Notes: generated from the sequence alone by a model not told the origin. DNA of 64,000 nucleotides from Leptospira sp. WS92.C1 (GCF_040833975.1 NZ_CP162130.1:2874001-2938000); one strand, 5' to 3'. Numbered from the stretch's first letter, positions 53,878-62,508 are shown. Program-made: numbers and translations.

Positions 53878-54519
53878 ATGAATTTAGAGATCCCCACTCA
53901 TCTTCCCGGCGCAAACCTTTATCAACCGATTCTTTCTTGGAATCGAAAGGGTTTGAGTATGCTCACGGGAATGTCGGGGATCTATCGTTTGGCTCTTCAA
54001 TGGGAATATGCATTCGCGGTGTCCGGTTTTAAAATTTTCAATCTAGACTGCGCGATTCGATTCAATCCGTTTATCATTACGGAAGAAACGAGAAAAAGAC
54101 GAATTCCTCCGGAATCTTTGCTCGAAACTATTTTGATTCAGAGGGCGTTTACCCCGTATCAGATTTTAGACGCACTCAAAGCGATCGCAAAAAGAGAACG
54201 GGACGATACGCTCTATTTCATCCTCGCCCCCTGTAAACAATTCTTGGATGGAGACGTGCAGGAAGACGAGGGGAGATTCTTATTGGATCAGATGCTCTTG
54301 ATTTTGAAACATCTTCATACTTTGGAACTTCCGATTCTTGTGATCGAATCCATGAAATACACACATCCGACGTTTCAGGCATTTTTTCCAAAACTGGTCA
54401 CTGCTTCCGGAGATCTTTGGGAATTAAAAATCGAAAACCGACTTTCCTATCTCAAAGTGAGAAAAAAAATTTCGGGTCCGATTCATCCTTCGGAAACAAC
54501 AAAAGAGATAGAGAGGTAA
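53878..54519 (+). CDS. RecA-like protein with degenerate P-loop, polymerase cassette
   Basis: A 213-residue protein from the ATG at 53878; an open extension to 53692 runs through the promoter and is not credible. The layout follows a RecA-superfamily core: SMLTGMSGIYRLALQWEYAF at 27-46 occupies the Walker A place but lacks the G-K-[ST], with Ile-Tyr-Arg-Leu instead; LPILVIESM near 160-168 resembles the Walker B strand. It may bind DNA or the polymerase without hydrolysing ATP, like ImuA or the inactivated RadA-like partner of archaeal PolB2 (recalled, not searched). Four bases separate it from the next gene. Confidence 0.7.
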   Translation: MNLEIPTHLPGANLYQPILSWNRKGLSMLTGMSGIYRLALQWEYAFAVSGFKIFNLDCAIRFNPFIITEETRKRRIPPESLLETILIQRAFTPYQILDALKAIAKRERDDTLYFILAPCKQFLDGDVQEDEGRFLLDQMLLILKHLHTLELPILVIESMKYTHPTFQAFFPKLVTASGDLWELKIENRLSYLKVRKKISGPIHPSETTKEIER

Positions 54520-54523
54520 GAAT

Positions 54524-54793
54524 ATGGGCAGAACCGTCACTCCGTATTCCAGACAAATGCAGCAAGTGGAATCCAGTCTCTTGGAATTTCGCAAGGGTTT
54601 ACGAAAACCGGATCAGGAGATTTTTGATGATTTGATTCGAACGGCAAAACTACAGGTGCAAGCGGGTGTGATGGCATCCGGGCCCTATCCGATCGATACA
54701 ATGCTTCTCACAATGATGATCGATCTCAAAAAAGAAATACAAATTCTAAAAAAAGAACAAACCGGTGTCAAGGTCACAGAAGGGGATGTCTGA
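54524..54793 (+). CDS. 89-residue helical protein of polymerase cassette
   Basis: Small protein with predicted helices throughout (QQVESSLLEFRKGLRKPDQE, then IFDDLIRTAKLQVQAGVMA, and a charged C-terminal helix LKKEIQILKKEQTG that may be a coiled coil). A central SGPYPIDTMLLTMMIDL segment looks like a hydrophobic binding surface. I do not recognise a domain. Its last codons overlap the polymerase start (ATGTCTGA), so the two are translationally coupled and probably form a complex. Confidence 0.75.
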   Translation: MGRTVTPYSRQMQQVESSLLEFRKGLRKPDQEIFDDLIRTAKLQVQAGVMASGPYPIDTMLLTMMIDLKKEIQILKKEQTGVKVTEGDV

Positions 54794-57110
54794 TCCGGTT
54801 GAAACCGAAGGATATCTATTCGATATTTATCATATAGAAGATACGATCTATCTATGGATCAAAGATCGAAACGAAAACGCCCTTCTTTTTTACGACTTTT
54901 ATCAACCGATCATCTATGCAAGAGGGAACGAATCCATTCTTAAAAAGCTCGTTCAAAGGCTTTATCAACTCAAGGCATTGGCCGCAATTCCGTCTTATGA
55001 AGAACAGACTCTTTTTTATGAAAATCTAAAAGTTCCGGTTTTAAAACTTACGATCTCCCGTCCGTCCGTATTATCCAAGGTTTCCAAAAAACTCTACGCA
55101 CTCTATGGAAGATTCGATATTTATCATTCGGACATAGAAATTTCCACGAGCTATATGGTCGAAAAAGGATTGTTCCCATTGTGCAAACTGAAACTTTCTT
55201 TTACGGAAGAAAAGGACGGAAAAAAAATTCATAAAATCGAAGCTACCGATCGAATTAAGAATTTAGAATATACTGTCCCCAACTTAAAAACTTTATACAT
55301 GAGTCTTTCGAAAAGTCATAGGATCGGAATGAAGGACAATTTCATTCTTTTCAGAAGCGATCAAAATTCTTGGGAATTTTCGGGAAGGAATCCGAAAGAC
55401 TTACTCGATCAAATCAACGATCTTCTCAAACAGGAAGATCCCGATATCATACTCTCCTCTTTTGGGGATCAGGTAATCTTTCCGTATCTTTTTTCTCAGG
55501 CTCAAAGACTGAAGGTGTTTCCGGCTTTTGACAGGGACAAAAGCAGTCCTATCAGCAGAAACATTCAAACCAAGGGCACCAGTTATAACACATACGGAAC
55601 CATCGTCTTCAGAGCCCCGTCTTATCCTCTTTTCGGAAGATGGCATATCGATTCCGAAAACAGTTTTGTTCACAAGGAAGCGGATCTTTTAGGGATTATA
55701 GAACTGGCGAGACTTTCCCGTCTTCCCATACAAAAGATGGCAAGAGCGTCCACCGGAAAGGCGCTTACCAGCATAGAAACGGACGTGGCTCTCCGCAGAG
55801 GATATCTTGTGCCCTGGCAAAAAAGCGCGATCGAATCTCCGAAAACGGCGTTACAACTTTTAGAAGCGGATAAAGGAGGACTCGTATTTCAGCCCGATAT
55901 TTCTTACGGAATGACAGCGGAGAATGTGGCTCAACTTGACTTTGCGCAAATGTATCCGAGCATCATGGTTCTACATAATATTTCTCCCGAATGCGTAAAC
56001 TGTTCCTGTTGCAAAAACGATCCAAGCGTATCGATCGTTCCGGGTCTTGGATATAAAATCTGCAATAAACGAATCGGAATCGTATCCGAAGCGCTGGATC
56101 ATGTTTTGGAACGAAGAGCGTATTACAAAAACAAGGTGAAAGAAACGAATGACGAAAAAATCATAGCGGACTGTAATTTGAAACAATCCAGTTTAAAATG
56201 GATGTTAGTCACTTCTTTCGGTTATCTCGGTTATCGAAACGCAAAGTTCGGAAGACTCGAAAGCCACGAAAGTGTAAACGCGTTTGCAAGGGAAAAACTT
56301 CTTTTAGCAAAGGAAACCGCCGAAGAAAGAGGATACGTTTTTATACACGCCATCACGGACAGCATTTTTATCAGAAAAGAAGATTCGTCCCCATTCTCCG
56401 AAGAAGAATTAAGAGAGCTTTGTCTCGAAATCAAAAACAGAACCGAAGTAAAAATCGATGTCGACGGAATCTACACCTGGCTTTTATTTCCCGCCTCCAG
56501 TCAAGACCCGAAGATGCCGGTGGCAAATCGTTATATGGGCAGATTTGCGTCCGGAAAATTAAAGTGTAGAGGAATCGGATCCAGAAGAAAGGATCTTCCG
56601 GTTTTTGTAAAAAACGCTCAAAAGGAAATGTTGGAATGGATGCGCGGAAAAACAAAAATCAAAGATCTCAAAGAGTCGGAAATGGAAATATTAGATATTT
56701 ATAATCGATATGATTCTAAACTAAAATCGGAAAAAGTTTTTTTAGAAGAACTTTTGATCCGAAGATCCACTTCCAAAGACTTAGATGAATATGAAGTAGA
56801 CGGACCGGCCGCCTTAGCTCTTTACAATCTCAAAGAATTGGGAATCGACGTCCAAGCAGGAGAAAAAATTCGTTACTTGGTATTAAATCGAAAATCAAAA
56901 AGTAAGGATCAATGGTATCTTCCGGAAGAAGCGATTCAGATTCTAAAACAGAAAAATAAACAAATTCATTGGGATAAAACGTATTATCGGAAATTACTTA
57001 CGAACGTTTTCCGGGAAATTTGGGCTCCGTTTGCATCTTTCCAGGACTTTGAATCCCTGATCGACGAACAAAGATGGCTGCCGTTTGAAGATCAGCTCAA
57101 GGGGAATTAG
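54786..57110 (+). CDS. Family B DNA polymerase, PolB2-like, no exonuclease
   Basis: A 774-residue B-family polymerase. Motif A is QLDFAQMYPSIMVLHN (metal Asp385), followed by NISPECVNCSCCKND and GYKICNKRIGIV, a Cys-bearing PolB2 hallmark. Motif B reads KWMLVTSFGYLGYRN (Lys471), with Val and Phe at the usual Asn and Tyr positions. Motif C reads HAITDSIF: Asp525 is kept but the first Asp of D-T-D is Ile523. The exonuclease-like region (about 160-250) lacks the D-x-E and N-x3-F-D residues, so proofreading is unlikely. It may be a bypass or weak polymerase, or a structural factor. The ATG at 54786 has AGAAGGGG upstream. Confidence 0.85.
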   Translation: MSDPVETEGYLFDIYHIEDTIYLWIKDRNENALLFYDFYQPIIYARGNESILKKLVQRLYQLKALAAIPSYEEQTLFYENLKVPVLKLTISRPSVLSKVSKKLYALYGRFDIYHSDIEISTSYMVEKGLFPLCKLKLSFTEEKDGKKIHKIEATDRIKNLEYTVPNLKTLYMSLSKSHRIGMKDNFILFRSDQNSWEFSGRNPKDLLDQINDLLKQEDPDIILSSFGDQVIFPYLFSQAQRLKVFPAFDRDKSSPISRNIQTKGTSYNTYGTIVFRAPSYPLFGRWHIDSENSFVHKEADLLGIIELARLSRLPIQKMARASTGKALTSIETDVALRRGYLVPWQKSAIESPKTALQLLEADKGGLVFQPDISYGMTAENVAQLDFAQMYPSIMVLHNISPECVNCSCCKNDPSVSIVPGLGYKICNKRIGIVSEALDHVLERRAYYKNKVKETNDEKIIADCNLKQSSLKWMLVTSFGYLGYRNAKFGRLESHESVNAFAREKLLLAKETAEERGYVFIHAITDSIFIRKEDSSPFSEEELRELCLEIKNRTEVKIDVDGIYTWLLFPASSQDPKMPVANRYMGRFASGKLKCRGIGSRRKDLPVFVKNAQKEMLEWMRGKTKIKDLKESEMEILDIYNRYDSKLKSEKVFLEELLIRRSTSKDLDEYEVDGPAALALYNLKELGIDVQAGEKIRYLVLNRKSKSKDQWYLPEEAIQILKQKNKQIHWDKTYYRKLLTNVFREIWAPFASFQDFESLIDEQRWLPFEDQLKGN

Positions 57111-57152
57111 AAAGATATTTCAACTAGGAAAACAACCACCGCTTAACAAGCG

Positions 57153-57716
57153 TTATTTGACTAAAGAAGGAATCCAACCGAGAATTTCAAAAACGATCAA
57201 AGTTCCCCCGCTAAAAAAACCCGTTAGAAAAAAACGATAACTCAAACGGATATATCTGTATTTTGTAAAATAAATCGTCGTTCCTAACTGATAGATGTCT
57301 CTAGAAATCGCCTCATACAAAGAAGAATCAGATTCTAAAGAAGATTCCATATTCTTAAAAAAAGTTTCTTCGTCGTCTCCAGCAAAATCGCCGAAGAACA
57401 AAGGGTTCTTCTTTTTAATCTTATCAGGCTTGGATAATGGCATCACGGCAAAAATTGCAAGAGAAGCAGCCACCGCAATAAATCCCATCAACAATACGAT
57501 CCCAGTAATATAGGTCCCTCTCTGAAGAAAACCAAGGGCCAAAGAAAGAATCACAAACGAAGCTGCAATGAGAATGTTCGCCTTTTGATCCGCCATCAGA
57601 CTCAGTTGAACGTGATGTTGGTGAACGGTTCTTAAAAGATAATCGACCGAGGATCTTGCCTTGGTATTGGAAAAGTATGAAGTTTGCATTTTGGAAATAT
57701 CTGTAGTCAAATTCAA
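57153..57716 (-). CDS. Pycsar-type transmembrane effector-like protein (DUF5706)
   Basis: A 187-residue membrane protein. Residues 30-60 read VHQHHVQLSLMADQKANILI, then a hydrophobic helix; a second helix follows at 70-95 (GIVLLMGFIAVAASLAIFAV), and a third near 155-180. The soluble middle carries KNPLFFGDFAGDDEETFF and YEAISRDIYQLGTTIYFTKY. These are the hallmarks I associate with DUF5706/PycTM proteins, which in Pycsar defence depolarise the membrane after sensing cCMP or cUMP. No pyrimidine cyclase is adjacent. It converges on the polymerase cassette. Confidence 0.72.
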   Translation of the reverse strand: MNLTTDISKMQTSYFSNTKARSSVDYLLRTVHQHHVQLSLMADQKANILIAASFVILSLALGFLQRGTYITGIVLLMGFIAVAASLAIFAVMPLSKPDKIKKKNPLFFGDFAGDDEETFFKNMESSLESDSSLYEAISRDIYQLGTTIYFTKYRYIRLSYRFFLTGFFSGGTLIVFEILGWIPSLVK

Positions 57717-58266
57717 AGACTATGGTAAATTCGAAAATCAAATTACAGAGAGGTTTTTCAGAAGATAGGAGCTTTTTTCTTTCAGATAATCAAAAAGCTT
57801 ATCCTGTCGTTTCTAATTTCAACAGGGCGAGGTAAAGATTGTTTAGAATCAAAATACTGCTTTTGGATCTTTTCCAATTTGTTTCATAAAATTACTTTGA
57901 ACGAAATACTTCGGAATTTACATCACAAACAGGCAAGATTTCGAAAACGAGTGGATGATTTTATCCAAGGAATCGATAGCCGTTTCGCATATCCCCACAC
58001 ACGAAACAACTATCGAAATCTCAGTCGTAACACGACAAAAACACTCGACACAAAGATGGATCTAAAATTATTTGAATCTCAAATCCGTAATATTAAAAAT
58101 CCCACTTCATAAATGAGAATGATAGAATCGCATTTATACTTTGTGTAAAAGCGTAATCATCTTAACTACACAGGTCATCATAACACAGATCGGCAAAAAT
58201 CCAAAAATGGGTGATTCCAACCCAGCTCCGATCATTCCCTAAAATAGCGCTTTCAATCCCTTGTTG
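57717..58266. other. Spacer with no supported gene
   Basis: 550 bp, AT-rich. A 77-codon plus-strand frame with a TTG start (57879-58112, MFHKITLNEILRNLHHKQ) has Asn/Arg/Lys-rich composition and no Shine-Dalgarno; it could be a small gene but I do not call it. No repeat of the two dispersed families was seen here. Confidence 0.4.
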
Positions 58267-58968
58267 TCAAATACCCGAGAGATAAATACGACTTACAGGC
58301 ACCTGACTTTTCTCCTCGTCTTTCATATAAGCCACATGAGAACCGCCGCTAAAATACTCGATATGGGCCAAATATTCCATATTAATTATATACTGCTTAT
58401 GCACCCTTCTGAATTTACCCAAAGAAAGTCGTGGTTCAATTTCTTTCAGAGTTCCGATGACTTCGATTCCGTCATCAACTGTATGTAAAACGGAATGTTT
58501 TCCATTGGATGAGATATAAACGATATTCGAATACGTTACAAAAACATTCCGATCCACTCCCTTGAACTTGGTTCCATAATCAAGAATGGACGGCTCTCGA
58601 ACGGATGCAATTTTATCAAAAGCACGATCCAAAGCTTTGTACAATCTCTCTGGATGAATCGGCTTGGTTACATAATCTAAGTTTCCAAAATCATACGCCG
58701 TTTTTGCATTTCCCTCATATCCCGTAACGGATATAGTCGCCGGCGGATCTTCCAGCTCTTTTAGAATTTCAAATCCGTTCAGACCCGGCAATTCGATATC
58801 CAATAATAGAAGATCGACTTTATTCGCGGTAAGAAAAGTGAGTCCCTCTGCTCCGTTCGTTAAAATTTCTACGACTTGAAACTTATCGTGTGATTCCACT
58901 TCCTTTTTTATAAAGGCGGCGACTTCTAAATCATCCTCGATAATGACTGCTTTATAATACTTACCCAT
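58267..58968 (-). CDS. LytTR-family response regulator
   Basis: A 233-residue DNA-binding regulator. Receiver domain 5-120: acidic ED at 11-12, phosphoacceptor Asp57 in LLLLDIELPGLNG, the Thr of SVTGYEG and Lys of VTKPI. LytTR domain about 135-232: VFVTYSNIVYISSNGKHSVL and FRRVHKQYIINMEYLAHIEY, ending SQVPVSRIYLSGI. LytTR proteins bind tandem direct repeats; two such sites lie in the upstream spacer. No histidine kinase gene is nearby. A perfect hairpin AAAGACC-9nt-GGTCTTT lies at 58981-59003 in its leader or promoter. Confidence 0.92.
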   Translation of the reverse strand: MGKYYKAVIIEDDLEVAAFIKKEVESHDKFQVVEILTNGAEGLTFLTANKVDLLLLDIELPGLNGFEILKELEDPPATISVTGYEGNAKTAYDFGNLDYVTKPIHPERLYKALDRAFDKIASVREPSILDYGTKFKGVDRNVFVTYSNIVYISSNGKHSVLHTVDDGIEVIGTLKEIEPRLSLGKFRRVHKQYIINMEYLAHIEYFSGGSHVAYMKDEEKSQVPVSRIYLSGI

Positions 58969-59063
58969 ACTCTCTCACTAAAAGACCAAAATTCGAGGTC
59001 TTTTTAAACCTACGTTGGAAAAAAGAAATCTACTGTCCATTCGGATTACTCTCAACATCTTGC

Positions 59064-59093
59064 ATTTCATTCCCAAAAACCGACATTTCATTC
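59064..59093. promoter_or_regulatory. Tandem direct-repeat site I, likely LytTR box
   Basis: Two identical 9-mers ATTTCATTC (59064-59072, 59085-59093) separated by exactly 12 bp. Two 9-bp direct repeats with a 12-13 bp gap is the known geometry of LytTR dimer sites (AgrA, ComE). It lies 96 bp upstream of the LytTR gene. Confidence 0.65.
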
Positions 59094-59197
59094 TTTTTTG
59101 ATAAAATTGCTCAAATATTAAAAAGTAAATCGTTAGTAACACAAGAGTAAACAGAGATCATCGGAGAGAATCCCAATTCGCAAAAAGAAACCTTAAA

Positions 59198-59227
59198 ATT
59201 TCATTCCCAAAAACATGCGCTTCATTC
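59198..59227. promoter_or_regulatory. Tandem direct-repeat site II, likely LytTR box
   Basis: ATTTCATTC (59198-59206) and GCTTCATTC (59219-59227, 7 of 9 identical) with the same 12-bp gap. The first half shares 17 identical bases (ATTTCATTCCCAAAAAC) with site I. It lies nearer the divergent lipoprotein promoter (about 90 bp upstream of its -35). Confidence 0.62.
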
Positions 59228-59316
59228 CGGTCAAAAAGTCACTTCTTCTTTTGACCCATAAATTCATTAAATTCTACTTTCAATTTGAAAAAATAGTGAA
59301 AGTATCCCGTCATAGA

Positions 59317-59345
59317 TATACAGATCACGGGAAATATATTATACT
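59317..59345 (+). promoter_or_regulatory. Promoter of the DUF1566 lipoprotein operon
   Basis: TATACA, 17-bp spacer, TATACT (59340-59345). The expected transcript start is near 59352, about 30 bases before the ATG at 59382. The weak -35 suits activator control from the upstream LytTR sites. Confidence 0.5.
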
Positions 59346-59381
59346 TACTTAATGTAATTATATATATAAGGAATGGCTTGG

Positions 59382-60965
59382 ATGAAACAGAATCTTGATA
59401 AATCTGAAAAAAAATACGGACGCACAGAGCCGAATCTTCATTCAAATACTGAAATTGGAAACGCGGCGTTCGACTATGCCACGTTTAAGAGACATTCAAC
59501 ATTGTTTCGCAATAATTTCAACAAAAAAAACTTTCGCTGGATCCATTCCTATTTTCTAAAATCCAAAAAAGTAGCTTGGCTCTCTTCGATTGTTCTGCTT
59601 TTTCAATTTTGTCTAACGGAAAATCCCAACGGAGACTTTCTATTTTTTTCCCTCTTCCAAGATGAAAAATCGGGGTTGTCGGTGGACCCTCCTCCGATTG
59701 TTGGACCCCCAGCAGCAAACCATGCTTTGAGCATTACGCCATCGACGACAACGGGCGTCGTGGGCTCGACTCTTCAATTTAGAGCCTATCATACCGTCAA
59801 TAGTGGAACTCCGATCGAGATTACCGAAGATGTGGATTGGGTTTCTTCGGATACGTCGATTCTTAGCTTTGCGAACACACCAGGAAGTAAAGGGATCGCT
59901 GACTTATTAACACCGGGGTCGAGCACGGTCACGATCCAACCGAATGCAACGCTAGCTGCAGTGCTGCCGGCCTCAGTATTGGGTATCAATAAGATCATGA
60001 CGCTGAGTCCTGCTCCGGATACGGCCGCCCCGACTCTGACCGCCTTTACTCCTGCCAACGGTTCCAGCGGATTTAGCCCTTTGACATTTCAGCTCGATTT
60101 TACATTCAGCGAGCCGATGAATACAAGCGTTACTCCGACGATCACGTTAGAAGATAGGACTGGAGTTAGCACCTTTGTGCCGTTCACCAGCTTGAGTTAT
60201 ACCCATACATGGAACTCTAACACAAGCTTATCCGTTGTATTGGGTCCTTTCCCCGAAAACTTTGCATTTCGTTGGACCTTATCCAATACGGGTCTGACCG
60301 ATGTCGCTGGGAACGCACTCGCAGCCAGCCAACAGGCAACAAGTGCTACCACCGCGGAATCCGTAAATATCCCGCTGACAGATACCGGCCAAGTCGGATG
60401 CTGGGACGCTTCCGGAACTGTGTTGGGTACCTGTGCAGGCGGGATGGACGGAGAAGTCACTGGAGTATCTCCGACAGCGAGTATGGTGGGACCAAGTGTA
60501 AATATGACATACCCTAGCGATCCGACTACCTTTCATGGCTTGACTAACCTCAGATGGACGACCTGTACACACGGACAGGTCTGGAACGGAGCGAACAACT
60601 GTCAAGGAACTGGCTCAAGTCCGATATACGGTGGAATCACAGCCTCCTGGGATCAGGCGATCCAAACTTGTAGAAGCTACAATGCTCGAAACTCGGGAGC
60701 AGGTTACGGCGGAAGACAGGGGTGGCGGTTGCCAACAATTCGAGAAATGCAATCTATCCTAGATTATGCCTATACATCGAATCGAATTATACATCCAACC
60801 TATTTCCCTAACATGATCAAAAGCCAAAACTATTGGTCATCGACAACGAGAAGCAAACCGAGCAATAAGGATACAGCTCTCAAAATCAATACATATGCCG
60901 GAAAAATCCAAAACGCAACAAAGTCAACGAACACTCTCTACTTTTACTGTGTTACAAACCAATGA
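59382..60965 (+). CDS. Putative lipoprotein with Ig-like and DUF1566 domains
   Basis: 527 residues from the ATG at 59382: AAGGA at 59368-59372 is 9 bases before it but touches the ATG at 59373. After an unusually long basic N-terminus (about 60 residues) comes a hydrophobic segment VAWLSSIVLLFQFC with a candidate lipid-accepting Cys (spirochaetal lipobox). Then an Ig-like Big_2-type domain (about 103-195), a second Ig-like domain (205-320, TLTAFTPANGSSGFSPLTFQ) and a C-terminal DUF1566/Lcl domain (GWRLPTIREMQSILDYAY, YWSSTT, YFYCVT). Likely surface-exposed. A shorter start (TTG at 59502) would give a more ordinary signal peptide. Confidence 0.78.
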   Translation: MKQNLDKSEKKYGRTEPNLHSNTEIGNAAFDYATFKRHSTLFRNNFNKKNFRWIHSYFLKSKKVAWLSSIVLLFQFCLTENPNGDFLFFSLFQDEKSGLSVDPPPIVGPPAANHALSITPSTTTGVVGSTLQFRAYHTVNSGTPIEITEDVDWVSSDTSILSFANTPGSKGIADLLTPGSSTVTIQPNATLAAVLPASVLGINKIMTLSPAPDTAAPTLTAFTPANGSSGFSPLTFQLDFTFSEPMNTSVTPTITLEDRTGVSTFVPFTSLSYTHTWNSNTSLSVVLGPFPENFAFRWTLSNTGLTDVAGNALAASQQATSATTAESVNIPLTDTGQVGCWDASGTVLGTCAGGMDGEVTGVSPTASMVGPSVNMTYPSDPTTFHGLTNLRWTTCTHGQVWNGANNCQGTGSSPIYGGITASWDQAIQTCRSYNARNSGAGYGGRQGWRLPTIREMQSILDYAYTSNRIIHPTYFPNMIKSQNYWSSTTRSKPSNKDTALKINTYAGKIQNATKSTNTLYFYCVTNQ

Positions 60966-60979
60966 TAGGATCCAAACCA

Positions 60980-61480
60980 ATGAAAAAAATTACATTCATC
61001 TTTTCTCCGATTCTATTGATTCTCCTAATTGTTGCCTCTGAAAGATTTTCGGTCGGTCCTTTCAATCCGGGAACCGTTACCGGAACGGTCCTAGATTCCG
61101 CAACCAATCTTGTTTGGGAACGTTGTAGCAGGGGACAGACATCAGCGGCCGATTGTGCGGAAGCCGCTACCACTACAGATTGGGAGACTGCATTGACTTA
61201 TTGTGATGGTCTAACTGTGGGTACACTGTCGGATTGGAGACTACCAACGATCAAGGAACTCGGGACGATCGTCAATTATAACTTCGAAACTCCTGCAATT
61301 GAAACCGCATTGTTTCCCAATACACCAAGCGGACTTTATTGGAGTTCGACAACAAATCCTTCTGATACTTCTCCAGGTGGAAGAGATAAGGCGATGCACA
61401 TCGATTTTAATGAAGGTGGACTCGAAGACAGCGCAAAAACCGCAACCACTCTCTATGTTCGTTGTGTGACCGGCCCTTAA
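60980..61480 (+). CDS. Secreted DUF1566-domain protein
   Basis: 166 residues with a signal peptide (MKKITFIFSPILLILLIVAS). The mature part is a single DUF1566/Lcl domain: DSATNLVWERCSRGQ, DWRLPTIKELGTIVNYNF, LYWSSTT and YVRCVTG, matching the C-terminal domain of the upstream gene. The ATG at 60980 has AGGA about 9 bases upstream and follows the previous stop by 14 bp, so the pair forms an operon. Function unknown; the tandem suggests duplication. Confidence 0.82.
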   Translation: MKKITFIFSPILLILLIVASERFSVGPFNPGTVTGTVLDSATNLVWERCSRGQTSAADCAEAATTTDWETALTYCDGLTVGTLSDWRLPTIKELGTIVNYNFETPAIETALFPNTPSGLYWSSTTNPSDTSPGGRDKAMHIDFNEGGLEDSAKTATTLYVRCVTGP

Positions 61481-62508
61481 ACAAAGATCCGCAAAAAGGA
61501 TCGTGTCAAGCCGTCCTGTCTAAGGCCTCTAAAAAAAGATCCTCCGTTTTGTGTCGAATTCTCGATGATCCTTTTTCATTGTGATCATCGAGAACCATTG
61601 ATCCGATTTGACTCTTGATTGTTTTTGTTCTAAAGCTTACGATAAATAAATCAAAAAAGAAACCGCCGAAAGTAAAACACCTCAAACGGATCCTCATCTT
61701 TTTCAGGAATCCTCTTTTATTTCTTTTTCAGTTTTTCCCATCCCCTCTTTTCAAAAACCCGGACTTCTTGAAAAATCAAATTTAGTTTTTCATTCGCCAA
61801 CTTGAATACTCACACAGAACCGAATGTAAAAACGGATGAGGTTGAGAGATTTGCTTGTGCGTTTCCCACACACCCATCGCGGAAAAGTAGAATCCTTCTG
61901 CGACGGCATTCTACTCCATATCGACAGTTACAAAGAACTCACGATTTGAATCAGAAGCGGCCCTTCGAGCTGAAAAAATCGCTTCTTGTTTAAATCGAAA
62001 TCAGAAATTCAAACACAGAAGATGTTTGAAAAAATCTCGACATGGGCAAGAATTTTAAAGCGACTTACGATAACTCTTACGACCATCATTTGCGAAAATA
62101 CGAAACATTTTTGTGGTCGTTTTTATCTTGAAAAATGAAATTGAATTTAAAGTCGAACTTGGTTTCTAAAAATTTACATGTCGATTGAAACAAAACAAAA
62201 CTTTATAAAAGCAAAAGCTCTGTTTTTGTAGGGCTCCTATCTTTTTGAAAGAAAGAATCGTTTCGATCCATCTTGATTCGAATTTGATCCATCGATTCAT
62301 CCGTTAAAACAAGGAATTTAAAATCGTTCTAAAGTTCGGTTTAATATTTCGAGAAAGTCGACTCAGCTTTTTACCGAAAAAGATCTAAAATCAATCTTCA
62401 GAATTGGAAAGAAATTTGTTTCCTTTCAAAATCCAAGAAATTTACTCTCCATACAGCTTTCTTTTCATGTTTACTCTATCCGAATTGAATTCTTTTAAAA
62501 ACCATATC
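61481..62508. other. 1-kb spacer with hairpins, no supported gene
   Basis: Open frames on both strands (63 codons each near 61506-61697 and 61802-61993) show no signal, start site or family likeness. Structures seen: a 12-bp perfect hairpin at 61559-61594, GTAGAAT / ATTCTAC at 61887-61893 and 61908-61914, and a long hairpin ACGACCA ... TGGTCGT at 62079-62120 followed by TTTTATC, which could be a plus-strand terminator. A small RNA is possible. Confidence 0.45.
61559..61594. other. Perfect 12-bp hairpin
   Basis: TTCTCGATGATC, 12-nt loop, GATCATCGAGAA. No T-run follows on either strand, so it is not a plain terminator. It lies 79 bp after the DUF1566 operon and could stabilise its 3' end, act as a protein site, or belong to a small RNA. 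Confidence 0.6.

Noticed and set aside
53885..54519. Calling the first cassette gene an active RecA/RadA recombinase
   Set aside because: The Walker A lysine and following Ser/Thr are missing, so ATP-driven strand exchange is not supported.
57879..58112. 77-codon plus-strand frame starting with TTG
   Set aside because: No Shine-Dalgarno, no recognisable domain, Asn/Lys/Arg-rich as expected from AT-rich spacer; mentioned only in the spacer note.
61802..61993. 63-codon frame (MNTHTEPNVKTDEVERF)
   Set aside because: No start site, no domain; contains an inverted repeat that suggests non-coding sequence.
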